DNA of 64,000 bases from Pseudoxanthomonas sp. SE1 (GTDB lineage Bacteria > Pseudomonadota > Gammaproteobacteria > Xanthomonadales > Xanthomonadaceae), in contig NZ_CP113783.1 in the NCBI RefSeq assembly GCF_029542205.1, forward strand, positions 2,843,001 through 2,907,000. The letters run 5' to 3'. Position 1 is the stretch's first letter. Each line of letters starts with the position of its first letter. The notes below the pieces were generated by a model. That model saw nothing but the letters and a program-made list of their open reading frames with translations, had not been told where the DNA came from and ran no database searches. Shown here in pieces: positions 8,335 through 17,074 of this stretch. A program made the translations under genes and the position numbers.

Positions 8335-8790
8335 TTACGGCGCGCCCGCCGATTTGCGGGCAACATGCATGACCACGTCAGGCTTGGTCAGTTGAGTGAT
8401 TCGGGGGTTTCGCCCATTTGGCCGCCCTACGTACTGCAAAGCACTACCGATGTATTCTTGGTAGGGCATACCGATGCTATCGATGGCTTGACGCAGAACC
8501 CACAAGTCCTCGACAGTTCGTGCATTGGCATACTTGGGGTCGTACTTCCCCTTGCTCTTCTTAGCAAGGTTGAGGTCCAGCGCATCAGATACTTCTTCAG
8601 CCGCTTGGAACGGTCGGAGATGGGCATTCTGGCGGTGAGCGTTAGCGCGTGTCACTTGATCGCGTTCAAGCACCTCATAGTCGACCAATTCTTCGGCGAT
8701 TTGTTGCTCGACCTTCGCCGACTCATCGGGACCGATCTTGCGGGCGTCATGCAGACGCTTGATACGCGTGAAATTAAAAGGTTTCGGCAT
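8335..8790 (-). CDS. Unknown protein sharing the S-[IL]-GMPY domain (151 aa)
   Basis: The last ~60 residues (DLWVLRQAIDSIGMPYQEY, then a basic RPNGRNPRITQL) resemble the middle of the 417-aa protein encoded just downstream in the same direction, so the two genes share a domain. The N-terminal part is rich in Glu, Asp and Arg and probably helical. A perfect palindrome, GACTGAATGTTCAGTC, sits 31 bp upstream of its start. It is likely the first gene of a two-gene operon with 6960-8213. Function unknown. Confidence 0.65.
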   Translation of the reverse strand: MPKPFNFTRIKRLHDARKIGPDESAKVEQQIAEELVDYEVLERDQVTRANAHRQNAHLRPFQAAEEVSDALDLNLAKKSKGKYDPKYANARTVEDLWVLRQAIDSIGMPYQEYIGSALQYVGRPNGRNPRITQLTKPDVVMHVARKSAGAP

Positions 8791-8820
8791 TGCATTTGTC
8801 TCCGTGCGGGTTCAATCACG

Positions 8821-8836
8821 GACTGAATGTTCAGTC
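8821..8836. promoter_or_regulatory. Perfect 16-bp palindrome, candidate operator
   Basis: GACTGAA TG TTCAGTC lies between the start of the minus-strand 151-aa gene (8790) and the plus-strand winged-helix gene (9007). The position and symmetry fit an operator for a dimeric regulator controlling the divergent pair. Confidence 0.55.
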
Positions 8837-8973
8837 TCGCGGCCTTGCGCCTTGCGACGCACGAAGATCTTGCCTATGGGAGGAACCCCATCAGAGCCAA
8901 AGATGCAATGGGGCCCAACGACAGTAGAACGCACCAACAGTAGCCATTTGCAGTATCGCGCCGGCACCTTAAA

Positions 8974-8995
8974 ATAGGGATGCATGCACCCCTAT
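8974..8995. promoter_or_regulatory. 22-bp imperfect palindrome upstream of regulator gene
   Basis: ATAGGG-A-TGCATGCA-C-CCCTAT, with one mismatched pair, ends 11 bp before the ATG of the winged-helix gene at 9007. It is likely bound by that protein or another dimer; binding here would block translation or transcription start, suggesting autoregulation. Confidence 0.5.
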
Positions 8996-9006
8996 AGGAC
9001 CCAAAG

Positions 9007-9573
9007 ATGACGCTACGGGCAGCACTGGGCTTGCTACACGCAAAGTTCGGCGAGCGTCCGAGCCGCCAACTTGCAGGCCTCCCGAAGCCTGTCCGAGAAA
9101 GCTTGGAGCGTGAAGTAGGCAGATCCGCATTTGCAGATCGTATTGACGGCATCTTCGCGCTTGAGAGAAGACTTCGGAGGGTAGTCGACCACCAGTTGAG
9201 CCGCGCGGGCCTAACCTATGCGGAGTACGCCGTTCTTCGATTCATTCGGGAGCCTCGAGACGAGCAAGGATTCAAGACACAGCTTCCCGTGGGACCGAAG
9301 CAGATCGAGAAGTACTTTGATCTGACAAAGCGCACAGTTGCCGTGACTCTTGGGCAGCTTCGTAACAAGGGGATGCTGATTGAAGAGCGCGGCACGGATG
9401 GTCGCCGAGTGGAGCTTCAAATACATCCCGAGAAACTGAAGCTGCTAAACGAAGCCGATCTTATTGTGAGTCACGTAGGGCAGGTGCTCGGCGAAACGGG
9501 TTCGCGCCAGCAGGACTATGCCTCCTGGTTCCTGATACCACGCATGTTGAACAATCTTGATCGATTTCGCTGA
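9007..9573 (+). CDS. MarR-type winged-helix regulator (188 aa)
   Basis: Residues about 60-150 read as a winged helix-turn-helix: LTYAEYAVLRFIREP, KQIEKYFDLTKRTVAVTLGQL with NKGMLIEERGTDGRRVELQI forming the wing. This resembles the MarR family, though the N-terminal ~55 residues (LPKPVRESLEREVGRSA) are an added part. It is divergent from the two unknown element genes, with two palindromes between them, which suggests it controls them and itself. The weak ribosome site leaves some doubt about the start. Confidence 0.7.
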   Translation: MTLRAALGLLHAKFGERPSRQLAGLPKPVRESLEREVGRSAFADRIDGIFALERRLRRVVDHQLSRAGLTYAEYAVLRFIREPRDEQGFKTQLPVGPKQIEKYFDLTKRTVAVTLGQLRNKGMLIEERGTDGRRVELQIHPEKLKLLNEADLIVSHVGQVLGETGSRQQDYASWFLIPRMLNNLDRFR

Positions 9574-9601
9574 TGCGCCGAGAGCGTCGAGCGGCGGAGA
9601 G

Positions 9602-10057
9602 TTAGTTGCTTCGCTGGTCCCGAGAACGCTCAGCTTCTTCTGCAGCCTTAGCCAATGCCTTGTATGAAGACTTTCCGGGCTGTTCGCTTATAGGGCTGAG
9701 CTCGGAGCCACAGTGCTTGCAGACCACAGCAGCCGCCCGGACGGCTTCGGCGCACCTCGGGCACGTCCTCGTTGGGCCATCGCTGGAACCGGCTGCGAAG
9801 ATCAACCCCAGCCCCAGCAATGCTCCGACAGCCCCGCCCACCATCCAAGGGGTCATACGATCCCGTTGCTTTCGTAAGTCACGGGCCTGCTGGGCAGCAT
9901 TGCTGGACGTGATACTGCCGAAGCTGTCGTACGTCAGTACCGACTGGGTGTTGGCATGGATAGCTTGGCGCTCAAGGGACATACGCTGCATTCCGGCTAC
10001 GCCAGCGACAACCAGCCCAAGCAGGAACAAGACGAGTCCGAACTTTCCGAGGTTCAT
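9602..10057 (-). CDS. Membrane protein with C-terminal zinc ribbon (151 aa)
   Basis: The frame is open further upstream, but the ATG at 10057 begins a good membrane segment (LVLFLLGLVVAGVAGM). A second hydrophobic stretch, MVGGAVGALLGLGLIFAAG, follows at about residues 75-93. The tail contains CPRCAEAVRAAAVVCKHCG, a double CxxC zinc ribbon on the cytosolic side. Proteins of this design are common and unassigned; some sense or bind nucleic acid. It lies 10 bp after the lipoprotein gene in the same direction. Confidence 0.7.
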   Translation of the reverse strand: MNLGKFGLVLFLLGLVVAGVAGMQRMSLERQAIHANTQSVLTYDSFGSITSSNAAQQARDLRKQRDRMTPWMVGGAVGALLGLGLIFAAGSSDGPTRTCPRCAEAVRAAAVVCKHCGSELSPISEQPGKSSYKALAKAAEEAERSRDQRSN

Positions 10058-10067
10058 GGCAGCGTCC

Positions 10068-10502
10068 TCAGAAAGCGGTGGGTGTGATCTGGTACAAGCC
10101 TTGCTGTGTGATGGACAGGCGCATCTTGGCTTGGCTGCCGGCTTGGACCGTATGGGAGATTTCCCGGCGATGGGCCGCTTCGTTCGTCCACGAGCACATC
10201 CCAGCGCCTGACGGTCCCGCCCCAATCACATGCTGACCTGGCGCAAGGTGCAGCGTCAGGGTCTCAGATGTCCGGAAGTGGGCGGCTACGACCCCGTCCA
10301 CATAGACGGCAATCGGGCAGGCAGCCCCGAAGGCACCCTGATCCCTGACGATGACCAGCTGCCCGCTGGGACCGTCGATAGGCTGGCTGTAGGCGAACAC
10401 ACGATCAGCTGGGACCGGCTTTGCGTCGGTCAGGGCGATAGGGCTGGTGGCGCAGGCTGCGGCCAGCACAGGTATCAAGCAGAACACGGCGAAACGCTTC
10501 AT
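10068..10502 (-). CDS. Lipoprotein of unknown function (144 aa)
   Basis: A type II signal is clear: MKRFAVFCLIPVLAAACA, with the lipobox Cys at 17. The mature part looks like a beta-rich domain (GQLVIVRDQGAFGAACPIAVYVDG; LHLAPGQHVIGAGPSG), close in pattern to DUF2846-type proteins, in which an LxPGxH turn is typical. It is probably the first gene of a pair with the zinc-ribbon membrane protein. It should be anchored in the outer or inner membrane. Role unknown. Confidence 0.7.
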   Translation of the reverse strand: MKRFAVFCLIPVLAAACATSPIALTDAKPVPADRVFAYSQPIDGPSGQLVIVRDQGAFGAACPIAVYVDGVVAAHFRTSETLTLHLAPGQHVIGAGPSGAGMCSWTNEAAHRREISHTVQAGSQAKMRLSITQQGLYQITPTAF

Positions 10503-10652
10503 AGGTAGACCCCCTTTGTCGACGGATCAAGGGCTTAGCCGGTCATCTGTGCTTCCCGGACCGGTTTACCCCTCTCTTCAGAAACTGTAGAGTCTTCGCA
10601 CAGTGAGGCGCAAGGGTGAACATGCGGGAGGTTCATAGACCGTTGATTCCGC

Positions 10653-10967
10653 TTGCCCGACAAGGCGACAGCCATCTTTGCGCAAAGACTGAAGGACGCC
10701 CGCGCGATGCGGGACGTGTCGCAGCGCGCGTTGGGAGCGATGCTCGGGATGACCAAGAAGAACGGCAGCGTCCGAATCAATCGCTATGAGCAACAGACCT
10801 CGCGCGCTGATATGGACACAGCTGCAGAAATCGCCGCAGCCTTGGGTGTGCCTCTTGCTTACCTGTTTGCGGAAGACCCCGGTCTTGCGGAATGGATACT
10901 CGCGTACGAGAAACTCGATGGCACATTGCGGCAAGAGATCTTGGACTCAATCCGCACGAGCCAGTAG
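10653..10967 (+). CDS. XRE-family helix-turn-helix regulator (104 aa)
   Basis: Residues 8-66 form a classic phage-repressor type helix-turn-helix (RLKDARAMRDVSQRALGAML, INRYEQQTSRADMDTAAEIA, LGVPLAYLF). The remaining ~35 residues are a short helical tail, so it has no peptidase or sensor domain. It lies upstream of the DUF4145 gene (gap 44 bp, same strand). It may be the element's maintenance regulator. No operator is obvious upstream. Confidence 0.8.
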   Translation: MPDKATAIFAQRLKDARAMRDVSQRALGAMLGMTKKNGSVRINRYEQQTSRADMDTAAEIAAALGVPLAYLFAEDPGLAEWILAYEKLDGTLRQEILDSIRTSQ

Positions 10968-11011
10968 CTCAAGACTTAGGTAGCCAATCAACTTTGGCTG
11001 GGGAACTAACG

Positions 11012-11707
11012 ATGGCAGAGCTTGTAACAGATTGTCCGCGTTGCGATGCCGCGAAGACTACGTTCGATATCCCCCACTCCCACCTTGTGGGCACTGAGTA
11101 TCAATGGGCACGCGTTGCCGAGGCGTTTGGAATTTGCCGGAACTGCAACCAAGGAACGATCTTTGTTCTGCGTCAGTCCGATCCAAGGTATGGCGACTAC
11201 CTGCAGCAGGGACTTCACAAGCAGCCCGGCAACATAAACGCATTAGTGCAAGTCAAGACTCACATCAGCTTAAAAGATGAAGCGGCAATATCCCCCCCAG
11301 AGCACCTTCCCGCTCACATAGAGACGGCATTTCGTGAAGGCGCCACTTGTATGGCAGTCGACTGCCACAACGCCTCCGCCTCCATGTATCGCCTGTGCGT
11401 CGATCTGGCCACATGGGACCGGCTGCCAGACAATGGAGTCGAGGGTCTGAATGCCGTAATTCGCCGTTCGCTTGGACTGCGTCTGAAATGGCTATTTGAC
11501 ACAGGGAGGCTTCCGGAAGGGTTGAGAGAATTGTCCGAAGCCATCAAAGAAGATGGCAATGACGGCGCCCATGAGGGAAATCTCTCCGAGCACGATGCTG
11601 CGGATATCGAGGACTTCACGGTAGCCTTGCTTGAACGACTGTATACGGAACCAGCAAGACTGAAGTTGGCAAAGGATCGGCGTGACGGTCGACGTGCAGG
11701 GCACTAA
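11012..11707 (+). CDS. DUF4145-domain protein with zinc ribbon (231 aa)
   Basis: I chose the ATG at 11012, giving MAELVTDCPRCDAAKT at the start; the frame is open further up. A zinc ribbon is formed by CPRC and CRNC (about residues 8-11 and 39-42). From about residue 105 the sequence is a DUF4145 pattern: a helical bundle with REGATCMAVDCHNASASMYR, LGLRLKWLFD and EDGNDGAHEGNLSEHDA near the end. DUF4145 is often found alone or fused to restriction nucleases or helicases in defence loci. Here it stands alone. Its partner may be another gene in this element. Confidence 0.75.
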   Translation: MAELVTDCPRCDAAKTTFDIPHSHLVGTEYQWARVAEAFGICRNCNQGTIFVLRQSDPRYGDYLQQGLHKQPGNINALVQVKTHISLKDEAAISPPEHLPAHIETAFREGATCMAVDCHNASASMYRLCVDLATWDRLPDNGVEGLNAVIRRSLGLRLKWLFDTGRLPEGLRELSEAIKEDGNDGAHEGNLSEHDAADIEDFTVALLERLYTEPARLKLAKDRRDGRRAGH

Positions 11708-11802
11708 GGCTGGCGTCTATGCAATTTCAAACGGCGACGCGATGGCACGCACTTGCTGTAAGGCGAAGGCGCAGCTAACAGCACTTCTTCACTCAATCTC
11801 TG

Positions 11803-13017
11803 CTATGCGACAAGCATCTCCACAGCCGCAGCCAGATGCTCGGGCCCCAGATGTGCGTAGCGCAGTGTCATTGCCAAATCGGCGTGACCCAATAGCTCCC
11901 TGACAGTGTTCAAGTCCACGCCTGCCATGACCAACTTGCTGGCGAAGTGATGACGGAAATCATGGAACCGGAACCCTGTGACCTTGGCAGTTGTCAGCAA
12001 CGCAGCCCAGCCCTTCTTGACGTCCTGCGGCTCAAACACCTGCCCTACCGCTACGGACTGTTCGCGCCACTTGGTCACGACTCGCAACGCTTCGGCGTTC
12101 AAAGGGATATGACGCTGCTTACCGCTTTTGGCTTTGCGGGCCTGTACGGTGATGATCTTGGCCCCGAGGTCGATATCAGACCATTCCAGCGAAAGCAGCT
12201 CGCCCCGGCGCATGCCCGTGTTCATGGCAAGCAGGACTACCGGCGTCAAATGGTCCGTGTAGCCGTCTTCGGGTAGGTCCGGCAGCACTGCTTGACCGTA
12301 ACGCCGACGGTCAGCATTGGCGTTAGCCCGACCCTGTACGCCTCTCTTATCGCGCGCTGTCAGGGCAGTACGCAGCCGGGATTCTTCATCGGGCGACAAG
12401 AAGCGGACGACCTTGCGGCCCTGTACGGACTTCTGACGCATTCCCAGCAACGGGTTACGGTCCAACAAGCGCCACTCCACGGCATAGGACAAGGCCGCCC
12501 TAAGTGTCGAAAAGTCCCGATGAGCCGTGATGCGCTCTACAGCGCGTTTGCCATTGATAGGGGTCAGACGGTCCGACCACCAGCGATTGATGGTCGCCAC
12601 GTCGATATCTGACAAGGACCGGTCCAGCAGGTCCGCAAAGTGTGTCTTGATCCGCATGACGTACTTGCTACCCCGGCGTAGCTCGGTAGCAGCCCAAGGG
12701 GCGTAATGGTCATCAAGGAACTCCCGCAGGGTGCAGGCTCGTTGCTTGATCGTCGCCAGTGCTGGCAAACGCTGCTGGACGGCCTCAGCCACGGCCTGCG
12801 ACGCGTACGCTCGGGCTTGCTCCAGCGTTAGGTGCTCAATCGAACCGAGCGTACGGCGCTTACCATGCTGCCAGGTGACGACCCACGCTTTATGCCCACT
12901 GGGCTGCACACGTAGGATCAAGCCCCTAACGAGGATGTCCCGCATTTCGTAGGGTTTGGGCTGGGGCTGGGCTTGGGCGACAAGACGCTTGGTCAGGGTG
13001 ATACGCATGCTGGGCAC
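11803..13017 (-). CDS. int: Tyrosine recombinase (element integrase, 404 aa)
   Basis: This is a full-length P4/phage-type integrase. The N-terminal ~90 residues form an arm-binding domain of the DUF4102 kind (EMRDILVRGLILRVQPSG). A core-binding helical domain follows at about 90-200. The catalytic set is visible: Arg in NTGMRRGE (about 267), His and Arg in FHDFRHHF (about 351-354), His in LLGHAD and the Tyr in TLRYAHLG (about 385). It starts at GTG (13017) or ATG (13008). The first ~200 codons and the leader are nearly identical at 34377-34933. It probably moves the element, with the anticodon loop of tRNA-Thr as the likely site, although it lies ~5.5 kb from the nearest end. Confidence 0.9.
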   Translation of the reverse strand: MPSMRITLTKRLVAQAQPQPKPYEMRDILVRGLILRVQPSGHKAWVVTWQHGKRRTLGSIEHLTLEQARAYASQAVAEAVQQRLPALATIKQRACTLREFLDDHYAPWAATELRRGSKYVMRIKTHFADLLDRSLSDIDVATINRWWSDRLTPINGKRAVERITAHRDFSTLRAALSYAVEWRLLDRNPLLGMRQKSVQGRKVVRFLSPDEESRLRTALTARDKRGVQGRANANADRRRYGQAVLPDLPEDGYTDHLTPVVLLAMNTGMRRGELLSLEWSDIDLGAKIITVQARKAKSGKQRHIPLNAEALRVVTKWREQSVAVGQVFEPQDVKKGWAALLTTAKVTGFRFHDFRHHFASKLVMAGVDLNTVRELLGHADLAMTLRYAHLGPEHLAAAVEMLVA

Positions 13018-13103
13018 CGATGTAGGGTCGATGCCCAGAGCGTAGGATGGCCCGGCTTACGGTGTTTGGATGAGGACCGTCCTCAACAGGGGAGCACCAA
13101 ACT

Positions 13104-13403
13104 CTATCCAGCTGAAACACACCAGGTGTAGGAGAAATCCTCGAAGCTCCCATCCGTTCGATGAACGGCGAAGCACTGCGAATTGAACGAATGACTCATC
13201 ACTTCGAAGTGGTCGATACCCTCCCCAATCTTCGCTTCCGCTTCGGGATGACGCTTAATCAGCTCACGAAGAAGTAAATCATCATCAATAAAAACCGTAT
13301 CTCCGGGTGAGTACCGATTTAGCATCTCCTTAAAGAACTCACGAGCAGCAGATTCGGAGCGAAAGGTCTTTAAGCCAAGATCGACAGGTTGCGCCCTTCC
13401 CAT
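13104..13403 (-). CDS. DUF3223 protein downstream of Hachiman (99 aa)
   Basis: The sequence matches the DUF3223 (DCL-like) pattern: FRSESAAREFFKEMLNRY, PGDTVFIDDDLLLRELIKRH, KIGEGIDHFEV, then CFAVHRTDGSFEDFSYTWC. These small proteins are related to the plant DCL family, implicated in rRNA processing, and occur in bacteria near mobile DNA. The start is 3 bp after the hamB stop codon in the same direction, so it is very likely in the same transcript. A part in defence is inferred only from this. Confidence 0.7.
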   Translation of the reverse strand: MGRAQPVDLGLKTFRSESAAREFFKEMLNRYSPGDTVFIDDDLLLRELIKRHPEAEAKIGEGIDHFEVMSHSFNSQCFAVHRTDGSFEDFSYTWCVSAG

Positions 13404-13406
13404 GAT

Positions 13407-15950
13407 CTAACTCCTTCTAATCTGATAACGGATCACAGGCTCCACTTGACGCCGTGTCCAGGGGTCAAGTTTGTCTAAGCCGCCAAGCAGGCGACTGGAG
13501 GCAACTGCAGCAATGTCAAGCTCATCACTTCGAACATTCGCCAGGAGCTTCCGACGAACCAACACAGCGGTCTCGCGATAAAGCCCTGCAGACACGAGAT
13601 ACCTACTAACCGGGTGATAGACACCGCTCTCAAATGCGGCAAGCAACGCAGCACCAGACTCTTGAATATCAGATATGGGCTTGAGAATGGCGGTAAGCCC
13701 GTAGACCACCTTCTTGTAGATCAGTTCAACTTGATCCTCAACCTTGTCCGCGAAATCACCTGAGAAATGCCGATCATCGATGATTGTTCGAAGTCTCACT
13801 TCACGACCCCAACTCTGTGCAGACAGTGCCAGAGCGAGGAAGTACGGATCACTTGAACTCGATCCGAGATGCCGACGGTAGTAGTAAGGGGAAATCAATG
13901 ACTGGAATCGCAGGAGCTCGACAACTCGATCAACGATAGTCTTTGACCAAACGTCATTCGGCAACTCCATGTTCACGCCATGGAGGTGGTCCTTAATCTT
14001 TTGAAGATCAAACGGATCCCAGTACCGATTGGCCAATATTACATGTCGACCAACATCAAGCTCGCGGAGATCAGCTCTAACCTTCTCTACGTGCTCCTTA
14101 AGGACTGATACTCCAACGCCAACCAAACGTTGCAATGCAGAGTCAGGGTGACGATAAACCGTCTGCCTGATATGCGAAGCCAAGAACTTTGATCCATCTG
14201 ACTCAGCAGAGCCTGGAATAGCAATTTCAGACAGGATCTCGTCCCTCCCCTTTGCGAATATATCTGAGTAACCAGGGACGATATCCTTATAGGTGTCAAC
14301 GAAAAGCTCACCTTGAGCCTCAGACTTGAATGAACCCTCATCGAGAACAACTGTTCGCCCCACAAAGTCCTTCAAGAGTCTACCAGCGCGCCCTCTCAAG
14401 TTTGCAAATTCATAAGGCGACAACGAGGCACTGCCCGATCCACTCTTCCTTACGTAGAGATTCGGATTCCTTATGAACACGACATCTGCCGGAAGATTGA
14501 CACCCTGCATCAGCGTTGTGGTGCAAACCACATCTTTAAGAAGTCCATCGCCAAACGCCTGCTCAATAGCGAGTCGGGCATGAGAAGGCACGGAACCACT
14601 GTGAAAAGCGACACCTCGCTTCACTGCCGCGACAAGTGGATACTTAGGATGCACTGACTCAGACAAATAGGATGAGAGAGAGTCAAGACCTCCAGAGAGT
14701 GCATCACTTCCGAAGCCAGAAAGGCGCTCAGCGGTCTTTCGTGCCTGCGAGGCAGTAGGGGAAAATATGAGGTTTCGAGATCGATCCCCCAGACTGGACA
14801 CAACGTGGGAAAGGAAGCGATAGAACTCTTCCGTGTATGAGTTCTGACCCACGCCACCGATAACCTCAGAACGATTAATCTCTAGAGAAGCTATCCGACC
14901 AAGAGCATCGGAATGCTGATTCAAAAAAAATCCGCTGGCCGTGGACTCGACTGAATAAGTTAGAGACGCCACTGGAGATTCCGTAGCTTTCTCTTCAATA
15001 GAAGAAGAATCAAATATTGATTCTGCAACTTTGTCTATGTTGTCCAGACGAGGGCCACTAACAATAATCTTCTCGACACTACTTGCGAAACGCATCGCAC
15101 GCATGAAATCAAAGAGGATCTTCGACCTTAGTTCATCTTCATGCGTCACTCTCTCAAGATTCTGAACCTCATCGACCACCAGAATCCCAACACTTGAGGC
15201 AATCATCCCCTGATCCAGAGCAACTATTGCGCGCTCTTGGGTCAGCACAAAAACTGCCTTGCTCAGATGCGGATCGTAGCTGTTTAGTACCTGCCAATCA
15301 TCGATTCCGTGCCCTGTCAACAACCCTCTTATGTCTGACGAAACCTGATTGACAAGACTTATTGTGGGAACGATATAGACGCAGGGAGAATTACTGACCA
15401 AGGAATGCCGGATAATAGCGAGATAAATTACAAACGACTTACCGGCGGATGTCGGCGCAGAAAGGCCGGAGATCCGACTTCGCTCAATCCCATCAAGAGA
15501 GCGCGCTTGAAAACTTGTCAGCTGGTATGAAATCTGACCGATTCGCACTTGCGTGGGTAGCTGCAACGCTACCGTAGCTAACTGAGCAGAGAAGCTATGA
15601 AAGGCCTCGTACTGCCTCCTCTGCAAGAACGAGTTGTCTATCATGACCGTAGATGGAGCCACGCCAAGTCGAGACAGACATACGATGAGGAACTCGCGCA
15701 AATCTTCTCGCCTTTCCTTGGAAAGATATTCCCAGGAAAGCGCGATCAACTGAATGGCGAGCCTCTTCTTATCCGCATCTTCTGACCAGCTAAGCTCATC
15801 GATCGAGAAGATTAGCTCTCCAAGCTCGTCCGGGCTATCGATCACCTCACCTGGATCATCCCGCAGCCCCAATCTGCTGGCAAACTGTCGATGCTCAATC
15901 GCATAAAGGGATTTCGCGAAGTTCTCTATCCTTTTCTCGAGCTTGATCAC
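13407..15950 (-). CDS. hamB: Hachiman defence helicase HamB (847 aa)
   Basis: A superfamily 2, Ski2-like helicase. Visible motifs: Q-like region before APTSAGKS (Walker A, about 162-170), VVDEVQN (Walker B, about 257), TTLMQGVNLPADVV (motif IV/V) and ANLRGRAGRL (motif VI, about 515). The remaining ~330 residues are helical. The start overlaps the hamA stop by 4 bp, the usual Hachiman layout. In the known system HamB translocates along DNA and holds HamA inactive until damaged or phage DNA is met. Codon use is less GC-biased than the core genome, a sign of transfer. Confidence 0.88.
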   Translation of the reverse strand: MIKLEKRIENFAKSLYAIEHRQFASRLGLRDDPGEVIDSPDELGELIFSIDELSWSEDADKKRLAIQLIALSWEYLSKERREDLREFLIVCLSRLGVAPSTVMIDNSFLQRRQYEAFHSFSAQLATVALQLPTQVRIGQISYQLTSFQARSLDGIERSRISGLSAPTSAGKSFVIYLAIIRHSLVSNSPCVYIVPTISLVNQVSSDIRGLLTGHGIDDWQVLNSYDPHLSKAVFVLTQERAIVALDQGMIASSVGILVVDEVQNLERVTHEDELRSKILFDFMRAMRFASSVEKIIVSGPRLDNIDKVAESIFDSSSIEEKATESPVASLTYSVESTASGFFLNQHSDALGRIASLEINRSEVIGGVGQNSYTEEFYRFLSHVVSSLGDRSRNLIFSPTASQARKTAERLSGFGSDALSGGLDSLSSYLSESVHPKYPLVAAVKRGVAFHSGSVPSHARLAIEQAFGDGLLKDVVCTTTLMQGVNLPADVVFIRNPNLYVRKSGSGSASLSPYEFANLRGRAGRLLKDFVGRTVVLDEGSFKSEAQGELFVDTYKDIVPGYSDIFAKGRDEILSEIAIPGSAESDGSKFLASHIRQTVYRHPDSALQRLVGVGVSVLKEHVEKVRADLRELDVGRHVILANRYWDPFDLQKIKDHLHGVNMELPNDVWSKTIVDRVVELLRFQSLISPYYYRRHLGSSSSDPYFLALALSAQSWGREVRLRTIIDDRHFSGDFADKVEDQVELIYKKVVYGLTAILKPISDIQESGAALLAAFESGVYHPVSRYLVSAGLYRETAVLVRRKLLANVRSDELDIAAVASSRLLGGLDKLDPWTRRQVEPVIRYQIRRS

Positions 15951-16837
15951 GCCTCGAACTCCTTCAATATGCCCTTGAAGTCCCAGAATGGCATGACAAA
16001 GAAGTGAATCTTCCCTAGGCGATTAGGGTCAAACTTGGAGAAGCTGTCGGCGTACCCTAACATCCGATCTCGTACGATGTTTCTGATGATGCCTTCTACT
16101 TCCGCCTGGTTCTTGCCAGCTTTGCCACCTACTTCTGCGTAGCTCACTACGCAAACAATGTCATATACGACATTCTTCAAAGCATTGCGCTTCACATCAT
16201 ACGCAACCGCAAGCAAGGGCTCTTCTATAAATCCCTCATATACATAGAGCGACATCTCGTCCTGGATTCTATCCAAGGAGGTGATCGCACTATCCAAGGA
16301 GGCGCCAAGAGCTTCTGAGAACTTGTAGTCTGAGCTATAGCTCTTAGCCTCGCCAATGTAAAGAACGTTGAACTCGCCATCGGGCCGAAAATGGATAGCA
16401 TCCGCCCCGTGACGTTCAATTGCCGGGTTTGTGGTGATTTGCATCTTCCGCAAGATCGGTGCAGCTCGGAAGTAGTGCTGAATTACATTGAATAGCAGCA
16501 ACTCGCCAAACTGACCTTGGGGATAGCCCGCCCTAAACTTCTCCTTGACGAGCTCTTGAACGTGAGCGGCTGCATTCTGGATATCTTGATTCCTAAAGGC
16601 CAGCTCTTTCGAAAGTATTTCGTGGTACTTGGCTTTTGAATAGACCCATGAGCACATTGTGTTGCGTAACTCGCGAATAAAGTCAGTGCGACGCTCAACG
16701 ACGTCTTGCACCGCAATCGCGGCACCACGATGTGATTTTCCAGGCAAGCCGAGATCGCTCAGCTCAAAACTGTAGACATTTGAAAATAGACCGCCCGTGG
16801 AGGCGAGCAGATTATCAATGTCAGACGAAGTGACCAT
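15947..16837 (-). CDS. hamA: Hachiman defence nuclease HamA (DUF1837, 296 aa)
   Basis: The central region contains RHGADAIHFRPDGEFN and YIGEAKSY (about residues 140-165), the Asp...Glu-x-Lys signature of the DUF1837/HamA nuclease fold. The C-terminal part, with FFVMPFWDFKGI, also fits the family. I chose the ATG at 16837 (MVTSSDIDN) because a GGGGATAG site lies just upstream; an earlier start at 16909 is possible. It is translationally coupled to hamB. In studied Hachiman systems HamA cuts DNA without strict sequence choice when released, giving phage protection through cell damage. It occupies slot 3 of the element. Confidence 0.87.
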   Translation of the reverse strand: MVTSSDIDNLLASTGGLFSNVYSFELSDLGLPGKSHRGAAIAVQDVVERRTDFIRELRNTMCSWVYSKAKYHEILSKELAFRNQDIQNAAAHVQELVKEKFRAGYPQGQFGELLLFNVIQHYFRAAPILRKMQITTNPAIERHGADAIHFRPDGEFNVLYIGEAKSYSSDYKFSEALGASLDSAITSLDRIQDEMSLYVYEGFIEEPLLAVAYDVKRNALKNVVYDIVCVVSYAEVGGKAGKNQAEVEGIIRNIVRDRMLGYADSFSKFDPNRLGKIHFFVMPFWDFKGILKEFEA

Positions 16838-17074
16838 CTTTCTATCCCCAACCACCAATCGCCGCAAAGCGCCCGCGCCGATCATATGGGCACACGCGCC
16901 CGCCAACAAGTACGGCTCACGCTGCCCGCTGGAGGATCAACCCTTCATTTTAGAGCCGCAGACTCCGAGACCCTCTCTTGGCGAGGCCTAAATAGGCAGG
17001 CTCATCCTGGCGATTACCTCTCGAATCATTGACCCCGCGCTCGGCTCTTCGTCCAAGTCAAACCGCAGCAACGA

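Noticed and set aside
9602..10225. Longer 207-aa start for the zinc-ribbon membrane protein
   Set aside because: The extra 56 residues overlap the lipoprotein gene and lack a signal; the ATG at 10057 gives a normal membrane start.
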